A stretch of 19,567 nucleotides of DNA from an uncultured Oscillospiraceae bacterium (GTDB lineage: Bacteria > Bacillota > Clostridia > Oscillospirales > Oscillospiraceae). Every line of letters begins with the position of its first letter. The stretch's first letter is position 1. The stretch is taken from positions 1-19,567 of the forward strand of contig CAKTOK010000027.1 of assembly GCA_934589835.1 (NCBI GenBank). The letters run 5' to 3'. Below, one piece after another: positions 7,576-13,642 of the stretch. The notes below the pieces were generated by a model. The model was not told the origin of the DNA and made no database searches. It saw only the letters and a program-made list of their open reading frames with translations. Both the position numbers and the translations under genes were made by a program.

Positions 7576-8361
7576 TTACATCAGTTCTTCCGCTCCCTCG
7601 TCCCCGCAGGCCACCGTGCAGTCTCCGGCGGGACCGGCCAGCTTGATCAGATTGTTCCGGCACAGCTCCAGCACCGCCATGAACGTGGCCACCAGCTCGC
7701 TGCGGGTCCTGCTGCCGCGGAACAGCAGCAGAAAACGGGTGATGCCGCTCTCCTTCAGGCGACGGATGATCTCCTTCGCCTTGGTCTCCACCGGATACGG
7801 CTCCCGCTTCACGATCTCGTCGAAGGCCTTCAGCGGCGGCGTCTCCTCCGGCTGTCCCCGCCGGTCCGTCACCTCCTGCATGGCCAGGATCAGATCCGCC
7901 GGCTCCTGCTCGTACTCGTAGATCTTCCCCCGCTCCATGGGCTCCGGCGGGCGGGTCAGCACGTTCCGGCCAAACTCTCCCATGGGGCCCAGCCGCTCCG
8001 TGATGTAGCGCACCTTGGCGTAGGCATCGCCCCGCTTTCGCTCCTCCAGCGACTGGATGAGGGCGTCCATCTCGCTCTGCGCCTCCTCATCCTCCAGACT
8101 CAGCAGCATACGGGTCTTGATATACATAAGATGGGCGGCCATGGTGATGAACTCGCTGGCCACCTCCAGGTCCATCTGCTTGCGCTTCTCCAGATAGTCC
8201 AGATACTGCTCCAGGATCAGCGCAATGGGGATGTCCTGTATCTCGATTTTATTTTTGCTCAGCAGGAACAATATCAGATCCAGCGGCCCCTCAAAGTCCT
8301 CCAGCGACTCGCTGCCTCTGGCCTGTACCACCTTTTCCAGCTTAAAGATCGGATTGTCCAA
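7576..8361 (-). CDS. scpA: Segregation and condensation protein A
   Basis: Bacterial kleisin that bridges the SMC heads with ScpB. The 261-residue protein has the N-terminal ScpA signature FEGPLDLILFLLSKNKIEIQDIPI, the EFITMAAHLMYIKTRMLL helix and the C-terminal winged helix (DEIVKREPYPVETKAKEI, FLLLFRGSRTRSELVATFMAVLEL). The start is TTG at 8361 with GGAGAAG upstream; a few residues (MDNPIFKLEKVVQARGSES) precede the domain. It starts 12 bp after the M50 gene. Confidence 0.97.
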   Translation of the reverse strand: MDNPIFKLEKVVQARGSESLEDFEGPLDLILFLLSKNKIEIQDIPIALILEQYLDYLEKRKQMDLEVASEFITMAAHLMYIKTRMLLSLEDEEAQSEMDALIQSLEERKRGDAYAKVRYITERLGPMGEFGRNVLTRPPEPMERGKIYEYEQEPADLILAMQEVTDRRGQPEETPPLKAFDEIVKREPYPVETKAKEIIRRLKESGITRFLLLFRGSRTRSELVATFMAVLELCRNNLIKLAGPAGDCTVACGDEGAEELM

Positions 8362-8373
8362 CAGTGCTTCTCC

Positions 8374-9033
8374 TCAAAAGCCGACGATGCGGCAGAATAA
8401 TGTGAATACCCCGCGGATAGCGGCGTCCAGCGCATTGCTGCCGATCCCCACGGAGATAATGACCACCAGCAGCACCATGCCGAACTGCTCGTAGCGCATC
8501 AGCCAGTTGTAGGCGCGGTCTGGCAGCAGCACCGCCACCACCTTGGAACCGTCCAGCGGCGGCACCGGCACCAGATTGAAAAGCCCCAGCCCCACCGACA
8601 GGGATGCGGTGTTCACCAGGAACGAGAACAGCGTCTCCGGCAGCGTCCCCGTCGCCAGCGCCCGGGCATACACCAGCCGCGCCGCCAGCAGCAGCACCAG
8701 CGCCAGCAGAAAATTGGACGCCGGACCGGCCAGTGCCGTGACGGCCATGCCTTGCTTGGGCTTTTTGAAATAGTTGGGGTTCACCGGCACGGGCTTGGCC
8801 CAGCCGAAGCCCGCCACGATCATCATCACAAAGCCGATCCAGTCGATGTGCCGCAGCGGATTCAGGCTCAGCCGGTGGGCACGCTTGGCCGTGGGATCGC
8901 CCAGCGCATAGGCCGCCAACCCGTGGCACGTCTCATGGATGGTCAGGCATAGAAATACGGATGCCAGCCGCAGCAGGATGCTCTCCAGCGAGCCGAAGTC
9001 CAGCGCGTCCCATAAATTCGTCAGATATTGCAA
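8374..9033 (-). CDS. Site-2 protease family protein (M50 metallopeptidase)
   Basis: Multi-pass intramembrane zinc protease of the M50/S2P family; the substrate is unknown. The 219-residue protein has H33-E-T-C-H37 (HExxH zinc motif) in the first membrane helix, the NPLRHID loop, GPASNFLLAL, and the second motif NLVPVPPLDGSKV, whose Asp completes the zinc site. It is the short type found beside scpA in many Clostridia. The TTG start at 9033 is preceded by GGGAGGAGC at good spacing; no better in-frame ATG exists. It is first in the long minus-strand operon, about 40 bases after the predicted transcription start. Confidence 0.92.
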   Translation of the reverse strand: MQYLTNLWDALDFGSLESILLRLASVFLCLTIHETCHGLAAYALGDPTAKRAHRLSLNPLRHIDWIGFVMMIVAGFGWAKPVPVNPNYFKKPKQGMAVTALAGPASNFLLALVLLLAARLVYARALATGTLPETLFSFLVNTASLSVGLGLFNLVPVPPLDGSKVVAVLLPDRAYNWLMRYEQFGMVLLVVIISVGIGSNALDAAIRGVFTLFCRIVGF

Positions 9034-9281
9034 AGGAAGCTCCTCCCGATCAAATACGCCAGTTTACGATACTCCCCCGCATTATAGCAAATATTCCCGC
9101 AAAACACAAGGAGAAATCGCCTGTACATTGTCACCGAAATGACCCGTATGTAACCATTTTGTATCCAACTTACAACCGCTTCGTCTTTTTTCTGTAAGGA
9201 TGCGTACCGCCATCTCTGGTACAGTATAGACAAGAAGCAAATAACACCATCTATTCGCTGTCAGAAAGGAGAACACAACAT
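9034..9281. other. Divergent intergenic region between the M50 operon and the 61-aa gene
   Basis: A 248-bp AT-richer region with no supported gene. Besides the minus-strand promoter it holds a direct repeat TGTAACCA / TGTATCCA (starts at 9149 and 9160, 11 bp apart), a TGTACA palindrome (9122-9127) and an inverted repeat GTACC-9 bp-GGTAC (9204-9222). A TG-G-TACAGT extended -10-like sequence (9217-9225) may serve the plus-strand gene, but no good -35 accompanies it. Confidence 0.4.
9081..9109 (-). promoter_or_regulatory. Sigma-A promoter of the M50-scpAB-...-ispH operon
   Basis: On the minus strand TTGTGT (9104-9109), exactly 17 bp, then consensus TATAAT (9081-9086). The predicted start is near 9074, leaving a leader of about 40 bases before the TTG start of the M50 gene. 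A second, weaker set further upstream (TTGTAA 9170-9175, 17 bp, TACATA 9147-9152) could add a distal promoter. Confidence 0.8.
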
Positions 9282-9467
9282 ATGGTCAACGTGAAGATGA
9301 TCGTCGGTCTGGTCGCTCTGTGCATGGTATCTGCCGTGGCTGCCTTTTTCCTGCCCAACGCCTATGGTATGCTGCTCTCCTTCGTGAGCATCGGCGCCGC
9401 CCTTGCCGTTGGCGTACTGGCCGTCATCGCATTCGCGCGGCTGATCCGGCAGCGCCGTGCGTTCTGA
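9282..9467 (+). CDS. Small two-helix membrane protein, unknown
   Basis: A 61-residue protein I do not recognise. It has two predicted membrane helices (about residues 5-25 and 30-53) separated by a short NAYG turn, and a basic C-terminal tail (RLIRQRRAF), suggesting both ends lie in the cytoplasm. It is likely real: AGAAAGGAG lies 9-10 bases before the ATG, the coding frame has the GC-rich third-position bias of its neighbours, and a perfect intrinsic terminator follows. It is monocistronic and transcribed divergently from the M50-scpAB operon. No function can be assigned. Confidence 0.75.
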   Translation: MVNVKMIVGLVALCMVSAVAAFFLPNAYGMLLSFVSIGAALAVGVLAVIAFARLIRQRRAF

Positions 9468-9511
9468 TACAGGCTCCGCCTGTGCTCCGGACCCCATCCC
9501 TACCCGGCAGC

Positions 9512-9548
9512 AGGTCAGGGAACGCCGATGGCGTTCCCTGACCTTTTT
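9512..9548 (+). terminator. Intrinsic terminator after the 61-aa membrane protein
   Basis: A 15-bp perfect stem (arms 9512-9526 and 9530-9544), a GAT loop and a run of Ts. It ends the small membrane-protein transcript about 45 bases after its stop and insulates the next gene's promoter. Confidence 0.95.
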
Positions 9549-9560
9549 GCATTTTCTCTG

Positions 9561-9589
9561 TTGCAAATCGCCGGCCTTGCGGCTATACT
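9561..9589 (+). promoter_or_regulatory. Sigma-A promoter of the FTR-like gene
   Basis: TTGCAA (9561-9566), 17-bp spacer, TATACT (9584-9589). The predicted start is near 9596, giving a leader of under 20 bases that contains the AAAGGAG ribosome binding site. Confidence 0.8.
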
Positions 9590-9613
9590 GTTACCTATAA
9601 AGGAGCGTTTGCT

Positions 9614-9811
9614 ATGAAAGTACGTCTTAACGAGGACGCGGAGGTTGTCCGTACCATCCGCGAGGGCCTGCGCCGCACCGGCGGCTACTGTCCCTGCCGC
9701 CTTGCCCATACTGAGGAGAACCGCTGTATGTGCAAGGAGTTCAAGGACCAGATCGCGGATCCCAACTATGAGGGCTACTGCCACTGCCGCCTGTACTACA
9801 AGGAGAAGTGA
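9614..9811 (+). CDS. Ferredoxin-thioredoxin reductase catalytic-domain-like protein
   Basis: A 65-residue cytosolic protein related to the catalytic chain of ferredoxin:thioredoxin reductase, which uses a [4Fe-4S] cluster beside a redox disulfide to pass electrons from ferredoxin to thioredoxin. It carries three Cys-x-Cys pairs: C26-P-C28, C38-M-C40 and C56-H-C58. In classical plant/cyanobacterial enzymes the spacing is CPC-x16-CxC-x8-CHC; here it is CPC-x9-CxC-x15-CHC, so the outer pairs keep their 27-residue separation but the middle pair is displaced. Short stand-alone forms occur in Clostridia without the variable chain. It has its own promoter, a strong ribosome binding site and a terminator. 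Electron donor and partner are unknown. Confidence 0.87.
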   Translation: MKVRLNEDAEVVRTIREGLRRTGGYCPCRLAHTEENRCMCKEFKDQIADPNYEGYCHCRLYYKEK

Positions 9812-9822
9812 CGCCCGCACAC

Positions 9823-9850
9823 AAAAAGGCTGAGCCTCGGCTCAGCCTTT
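9823..9850. terminator. Bidirectional terminator between the FTR-like gene and lspA
   Basis: A near-perfect stem (arms 9825-9836 and 9839-9850) flanked by As on the left and Ts on the right, so it can stop both converging transcripts. It overlaps the lspA stop codon by two bases. Confidence 0.9.
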
Positions 9851-10301
9851 ATGCGTCTCTGACAAGCTCCCGCAGCAGCCCGATGACCGTCAGCGCCACG
9901 CCGCCCAGCAGCATCACGTCCGCCAGATTCCACACCAGATGCCGCAGCTTCTTCCCCGCATGGGGCAGCTGGATATAGTCCGTCACGCTGCCCCGCCGCA
10001 TCCGGTCGTACTGATTGCTCAGTCCGCCGCCCAGCACCAGTAGGATGCCAAGCTGCGCCGAAGGCGTGCGCCGTTCGATGTGGGGCAGCAGGCAGACAGC
10101 CGCCGCGATCCACAGGAGGAACGGCGTCCACCGCAGCGCCATCCGGTAACGGCTGCCCAACCCCATGAAAAAGCCGGGGTTCTCCAGATGCGTCAGCCGC
10201 ACCGTCCTTCCCTCGAACTGCAAGGTCTCCCGGCGGGACAGTGTCTTGAGCACGCGGTCGCCGATGAGCAGCGCCGCCGCCAGAATGATGGCAAGCCTCA
10301 T
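9849..10301 (-). CDS. lspA: Signal peptidase II (LspA), divergent
   Basis: Membrane aspartic protease that removes signal peptides from diacylated prolipoproteins. The 150-residue protein has about four membrane segments and the LspA landmarks in order: D15 in GDRVLK, N41-P-G (family NxG), GGGLSNQYDR with catalytic D99, and WNLADV with catalytic D128. The N-terminal and NxG regions depart from consensus (ENPGFFMG in place of the usual N-T-G-A-x-F), so it may be a specialised paralogue. The ATG at 10301 follows GGAGGTGA; earlier in-frame sequence overlaps the rhomboid gene. Cotranscribed with the rhomboid gene, 4 bp apart. The SBP lipoprotein at 13643-14755 is one potential substrate. Confidence 0.88.
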   Translation of the reverse strand: MRLAIILAAALLIGDRVLKTLSRRETLQFEGRTVRLTHLENPGFFMGLGSRYRMALRWTPFLLWIAAAVCLLPHIERRTPSAQLGILLVLGGGLSNQYDRMRRGSVTDYIQLPHAGKKLRHLVWNLADVMLLGGVALTVIGLLRELVRDA

Positions 10302-10305
10302 CCCG

Positions 10306-10875
10306 TCACCTCCTGCCCCGCCGGATGGTAAAGCCGAACACCAGACCGCACAGGCCGCCCACCACATGGGTGATCTGGGAGATGTTGTCCCGCTTGAACA
10401 GGCCGTCCATGATCTCGCCGCCCAGATAGAAGATGACCACCAGGATCAGGGTGATGGGGATCTCGCCTCGCCGCATGGCCGTGAACGAGGACAGCACGAT
10501 CATCATAAATACCACGCCGCTGGCGCCCAGCAGCACCGAGCCCGGGAAGAACAGGAAATGCACCAGTCCCGTGACCACCGCCGTCACCGCGATGGTCCAC
10601 GCCATGGTACCGCTGCCGTACTTCTCCTCCAGCCCGGGGCCCACCAGCAGCAGCAACAGCATATTGCTCATGTAGTGTTCATAGTCCGCGTGACCCAGCA
10701 CATGGCCGAAAAAACGCACATAGGTCAGCGGGTCGGACAGTGAGGACCGGTACACGGAGAAATACTGATATGTCGTAGCGCCGTCGGTCCAGTTGCCCAG
10801 CAGCAGCGCGATCAGGCTCAGCAGAGCAAAGGACAGGATCACCGGCGCATTAAAGCGTATCACGATCTTTTTCAA
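10306..10875 (-). CDS. Rhomboid family intramembrane serine protease
   Basis: Multi-pass intramembrane protease of 189 residues with about six membrane helices. The catalytic dyad is visible: S119 in G-A-S-G (residues 117-120) and H170 in ITHVVGG, plus the helix-2 motif H-x3-N (EHYMSN, residues 67-71). Ends RRGRR. The start is TTG at 10875, with GAGGG about 8 bases upstream; no in-frame ATG fits. The natural substrate is unknown. First gene of a two-gene operon with lspA. Confidence 0.9.
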   Translation of the reverse strand: MKKIVIRFNAPVILSFALLSLIALLLGNWTDGATTYQYFSVYRSSLSDPLTYVRFFGHVLGHADYEHYMSNMLLLLLVGPGLEEKYGSGTMAWTIAVTAVVTGLVHFLFFPGSVLLGASGVVFMMIVLSSFTAMRRGEIPITLILVVIFYLGGEIMDGLFKRDNISQITHVVGGLCGLVFGFTIRRGRR

Positions 10876-10887
10876 ACAGTTTCCCTC

Positions 10888-10916
10888 TTTTCAAATGCAC
10901 TGCGGCATATTATACT
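10888..10916 (+). promoter_or_regulatory. Candidate sigma-A promoter of the EEP-family gene
   Basis: TTTTCA (10888-10893), 17-bp spacer, TATACT (10911-10916). Predicted start near 10923, about 30 bases before the GTG start. The -35 is imperfect, but the -10 and spacing are good and no other candidate is nearby. Confidence 0.55.
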
Positions 10917-10937
10917 ATACAGAGCGCAACTTGTAAA
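10909..10937 (-). promoter_or_regulatory. Sigma-A promoter of rhomboid-lspA
   Basis: On the minus strand TTTACA (10932-10937), 17-bp spacer, consensus TATAAT (10909-10914). Predicted start near 10902. Its -10 physically overlaps the -10 proposed for the divergent plus-strand gene. Confidence 0.75.
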
Positions 10938-10955
10938 CAAAAGGAGGACCACAAT

Positions 10956-12029
10956 GTGAAAAAATGGCTGAAGGTGGTGCTATGCATCGTGCTGGCGCTG
11001 GTGCTGCTGGTCGGCGGTTACGTCGCGTATGTGTTCATCGACTACCACCGCATCGGCGATATGGCGCTGCTCCCCGCAAGCTCTGACAGCACCGCTCCCG
11101 CCGTGCAGGCGGATACGCCGTACACCGTCGTCTCCTATAATATCGGCTTCGGTGCCTACGAGGATGATTACGGCTTCTTCATGGACGGCGGCACGGAGTC
11201 CCGCGCCTGGAGCAAGGAGCGGCTGGACGCGAACCTCACCGCCATCGGCGCCCTGCTGGCTCAGCAGGATGCGGATTTCTATCTGCTGCAGGAGGTAGAC
11301 ATCGGCTCCACCCGCACCTATCAGGTGGACGAGCGCCCCTACCTCACCGGCGCCCTGCCGGAGCTGACCAGCGTGTTCTGCCAGAATTACGACTCGCCCT
11401 ACCTCATGTACCCCCTGCTCCAGCCTCACGGCGCCTCCCGTTCCGGCCTGCTGACCCTTTCCTCCGCCGCCGTCGCCGAGGCCGCGCGGGTGGAGCTGCC
11501 GGTGGAGTCCGGCTTCATGAAGCTGCTGGATCTGGACCGCTGCTACTCCGTCTGCCGCATCCCTGCGGCGGACGGGCGGGAGCTGGTGCTCTATGATCTG
11601 CATCTCTCCGCCTATACCAGCGACGGCGCCATCGCCACAGAGCAGCTGGAGCTGCTGCTGTCGGATATGCAGGCGGAGTATGAAGCAGGCAACTGGTGCG
11701 TCGCCGGCGGTGACTTCAACAAGGATCTGCTGGGCGATTCCGCGGCGTGGTTCGGCGAGGCCGATCAGGACTACTCCTGGGCCCAGCCCATCCCTGCTGA
11801 CGTCTTCGACGGGCTGGACATCTCGCTGGTAGCGCCTCTGGATGAAAACGACCCTGTCCCCAGCTGCCGCAACGCCGACGGCCCCTATCATGCGGGGCAG
11901 TATGTCCTGACCGTGGACGGCTTTCTGGTCTCAGCCAATGTCACCGTAGAGCGGGCATCTGTCATTGACGCAGGCTTCGCCTATTCTGACCACAACCCCG
12001 TGACCATGACGTTCACCCTGCAAGGCTGA
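10956..12029 (+). CDS. Membrane-anchored endonuclease/exonuclease/phosphatase family protein
   Basis: A 357-residue protein with the DNase I/exonuclease III/inositol-phosphatase (EEP) fold; the substrate could be nucleic acid, phospholipid or phosphoinositide. One N-terminal hydrophobic segment (about residues 5-30, MKKWLKVVLCIVLALVLLVG) anchors or exports it, so it should act outside the cell. All fold motifs are present: SYNIG (Asn), LLQEVD (metal Glu), DLHLSAY (His), GGDFNKD (Asp/Asn) and terminal SDHNPV (Asp-His). The start is GTG at 10956, 8-9 bases after AAAGGAGG; the nearby ATG is out of frame. Single-gene unit with a terminator at 12048-12082. Confidence 0.9.
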   Translation: MKKWLKVVLCIVLALVLLVGGYVAYVFIDYHRIGDMALLPASSDSTAPAVQADTPYTVVSYNIGFGAYEDDYGFFMDGGTESRAWSKERLDANLTAIGALLAQQDADFYLLQEVDIGSTRTYQVDERPYLTGALPELTSVFCQNYDSPYLMYPLLQPHGASRSGLLTLSSAAVAEAARVELPVESGFMKLLDLDRCYSVCRIPAADGRELVLYDLHLSAYTSDGAIATEQLELLLSDMQAEYEAGNWCVAGGDFNKDLLGDSAAWFGEADQDYSWAQPIPADVFDGLDISLVAPLDENDPVPSCRNADGPYHAGQYVLTVDGFLVSANVTVERASVIDAGFAYSDHNPVTMTFTLQG

Positions 12030-12044
12030 CATGAGCTTCCCGCG

Positions 12045-12086
12045 AAAAACGGCGCACCGGAGTCCTCCTCCGGCGCGCCGTTCTGT
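12045..12086. terminator. Convergent terminator between the EEP gene and the NTPase gene
   Basis: A 15-bp stem with one mismatch (arms 12048-12062 and 12068-12082), 5-base loop. The minus-strand reading ends in GTTTTTCG, a good T-run, so it mainly terminates the long ABC-xdhC-NTPase transcript; in the plus direction the T-run is broken. Confidence 0.85.
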
Positions 12087-12095
12087 TATGTATTT

Positions 12096-12593
12096 TTACT
12101 TCACAAGCTCTTTCCTCAGCGAGTTTCGGTTCTCCTCCGTCACGGTAAGCACCCGCACGCGAGGATGTGCCGCCACCCGCCGCAGAAAGGCGCTGTCCGC
12201 CTGCTGCAAAACGCCGCACACCGGCACATGGCTGTCCAGCGCCGCCAGCACCGCCGTCTGAAACCGCTCTGCCGCCGCCTCCGCCGGCCCCAGCTCGTCC
12301 ATAACAATAACATCGCAGCCCTCCGCATCCGCCAATGCCGCCGGCCCCAGCGCATCGAACCGGTCCGTCCGCCGCTCCCCGCAGAAGCACACCAGATTCT
12401 CCGGCGCAGGGCGCTCCTCTGCCGCGGCGCGCAGCAGGTGGATGGAGGGCCGTTCCAGTACGCCCGTTGCCCGCACGGTGAAAAAGCCGCCCAGCCACTT
12501 TCCCTCCAGCATCGCCCGCAGCAGCGTGGATTTGCCCACGCCCTTCCGGCCGGTGAGAAACAGGTGGGGACGCTCAATGCATGGGGCAGCCAT
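12096..12593 (-). CDS. P-loop nucleoside-triphosphatase (NTPase_1/THEP1-like)
   Basis: A 165-residue P-loop protein with Walker A GRKGVGKST (residues 15-23) and a Walker B of the NTPase_1 type (DVIVMDELGPAEAAAERFQTAVLAAL, residues about 94-119). Relatives hydrolyse NTPs in vitro; in anaerobes they are found with molybdenum-hydroxylase accessory genes, and the name 'molybdopterin-guanine dinucleotide biosynthesis protein' is sometimes given. The ATG at 12593 lies within the end of xdhC (20-bp overlap), so the two are translationally coupled. An accessory role in metal-cofactor insertion is inference from that coupling. Confidence 0.82.
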   Translation of the reverse strand: MAAPCIERPHLFLTGRKGVGKSTLLRAMLEGKWLGGFFTVRATGVLERPSIHLLRAAAEERPAPENLVCFCGERRTDRFDALGPAALADAEGCDVIVMDELGPAEAAAERFQTAVLAALDSHVPVCGVLQQADSAFLRRVAAHPRVRVLTVTEENRNSLRKELVK

Positions 12594-13551
12594 GGTGCGT
12601 CTCTCCGTTTGCCTCGCGGCGGGTAGCCCGCACGAGGATCATCTCACCGGTAATGGACACGGCGATCTCCTCCGGCGTCACGGCCTTGATGGCCGTCCCC
12701 ACCGGCGTATGGACAAAGGCGATGGCCTCCTCGGAGATGCCTGCCTCCCGCAGCCGCCGGTTGACAAAGGCCGTCTTTTTGCGGGAGCCGATGACGCCCA
12801 CATAGGCCGTCTCTCCCCGAAGGACCTGTACCTGCGCCTGAAAATCGTATTCGTGGCCGTTGGTCATGATGACCACATAATCCTCCGGTCCCACAGTGAG
12901 GTAGTCGCCGATGCGGGTGAAGTCGCCGCAGATCAACTGATCTGCCTGTGGGAACCGCTCCACCTCGGCAAACTGCGGCCGGTCGTCGAACACCACAGGC
13001 CGGAAGCCCACGGTATACAGCAGCGGCACCAGCGCGCGGGCGATGTGCCCGCCGCCGAAAATAATGGCTCGCTCGCCAACAGGCAACGGCATCGTAAAGC
13101 AATTTTCCTTGTCAGCTTTTTCCTCCGTCAGATAGGGCATCCCCCCATCCAGCGGCTGAACCAGCCAGCCCTTCTGCCGCTGCCGTATCCGCCGCAGCGC
13201 CTCCGATGCCAGTGCATCCCATGCATCCTCCGCCATGGGGATACGCCGGAAATACACGGTCACATCACCGCCGCAGACCATGCCGGTGCTCTGTGCGCTG
13301 CCATCGCGGCGCAGCCGGAATTCGCGGATCCGGCTGTCGGTCCCGTCGGCCAGCATTTCCCGAGAAATGGCGATGGCCTGTCCCTCCACGGCGCCTCCGC
13401 CGATGGTACCGGCCAGCAGGCCGTTTTGCCCCACCAGCATCTGGCTTCCCTTGCCGCGGGGCGCGGAGCCGTCGTCCCAGATAATGGTGGCCAGCACGGC
13501 GTTATGGCCCTTTTCCCGCTCATATACCAGCGTCTGAAAAATGGTATTCAT
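12574..13551 (-). CDS. XdhC/CoxI family protein (molybdenum-enzyme maturation)
   Basis: XdhC/CoxI proteins bind molybdopterin cofactor and help sulfurate and insert it into xanthine-dehydrogenase-type enzymes. This 325-residue protein has both domains: the N-terminal XdhC/CoxI domain (DDGSAPRGKGSQMLV, GTIGGGAVEG, TGMVCGGDVTVYF) and the C-terminal Rossmann domain (IIFGGGHIARALVPLL, DYVVIMTNGHEYDFQ, YVGVIGSRKKTA, HTPVGTAIKAVTPEEIAVSI). The ATG at 13551 follows GGAGGATC; in-frame codons upstream lie in the hairpin region and were not used. No molybdenum hydroxylase is in the window, so its client must be elsewhere. It follows the ABC-transporter genes after 91 bp. Confidence 0.92.
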   Translation of the reverse strand: MNTIFQTLVYEREKGHNAVLATIIWDDGSAPRGKGSQMLVGQNGLLAGTIGGGAVEGQAIAISREMLADGTDSRIREFRLRRDGSAQSTGMVCGGDVTVYFRRIPMAEDAWDALASEALRRIRQRQKGWLVQPLDGGMPYLTEEKADKENCFTMPLPVGERAIIFGGGHIARALVPLLYTVGFRPVVFDDRPQFAEVERFPQADQLICGDFTRIGDYLTVGPEDYVVIMTNGHEYDFQAQVQVLRGETAYVGVIGSRKKTAFVNRRLREAGISEEAIAFVHTPVGTAIKAVTPEEIAVSITGEMILVRATRREANGETHHGCPMH

Positions 13552-13564
13552 TGGTGATCCTCCC

Positions 13565-13620
13565 GCCGCACAAGCGGCTGTTTGCAGGCACCCAGCGGCT
13601 GCCATCAGCCGCTGGGTGTC
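13565..13620 (-). promoter_or_regulatory. Double-hairpin element between the SBP gene and xdhC
   Basis: A long perfect stem (13589-13601 with 13606-13618, extendable by two pairs, loop CCAT) is followed on the minus strand by a second hairpin (13565-13569 with 13574-13578) ending just before the xdhC ribosome binding site. No T-run follows either hairpin in the minus direction, so this is not a standard terminator. The arm at 13606-13613 can also pair with 13573-13580, giving mutually exclusive folds. It may set relative expression of SBP and xdhC or protect the 3' end of the SBP message. Confidence 0.5.
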
Positions 13621-13642
13621 CTTTGTTTTCAAGGGTTTCCGG

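Noticed and set aside
9131..9144. GTCA-CCGAAA-TGAC inverted repeat as an operator
   Set aside because: Only 4-bp arms; expected by chance in a region of this length.
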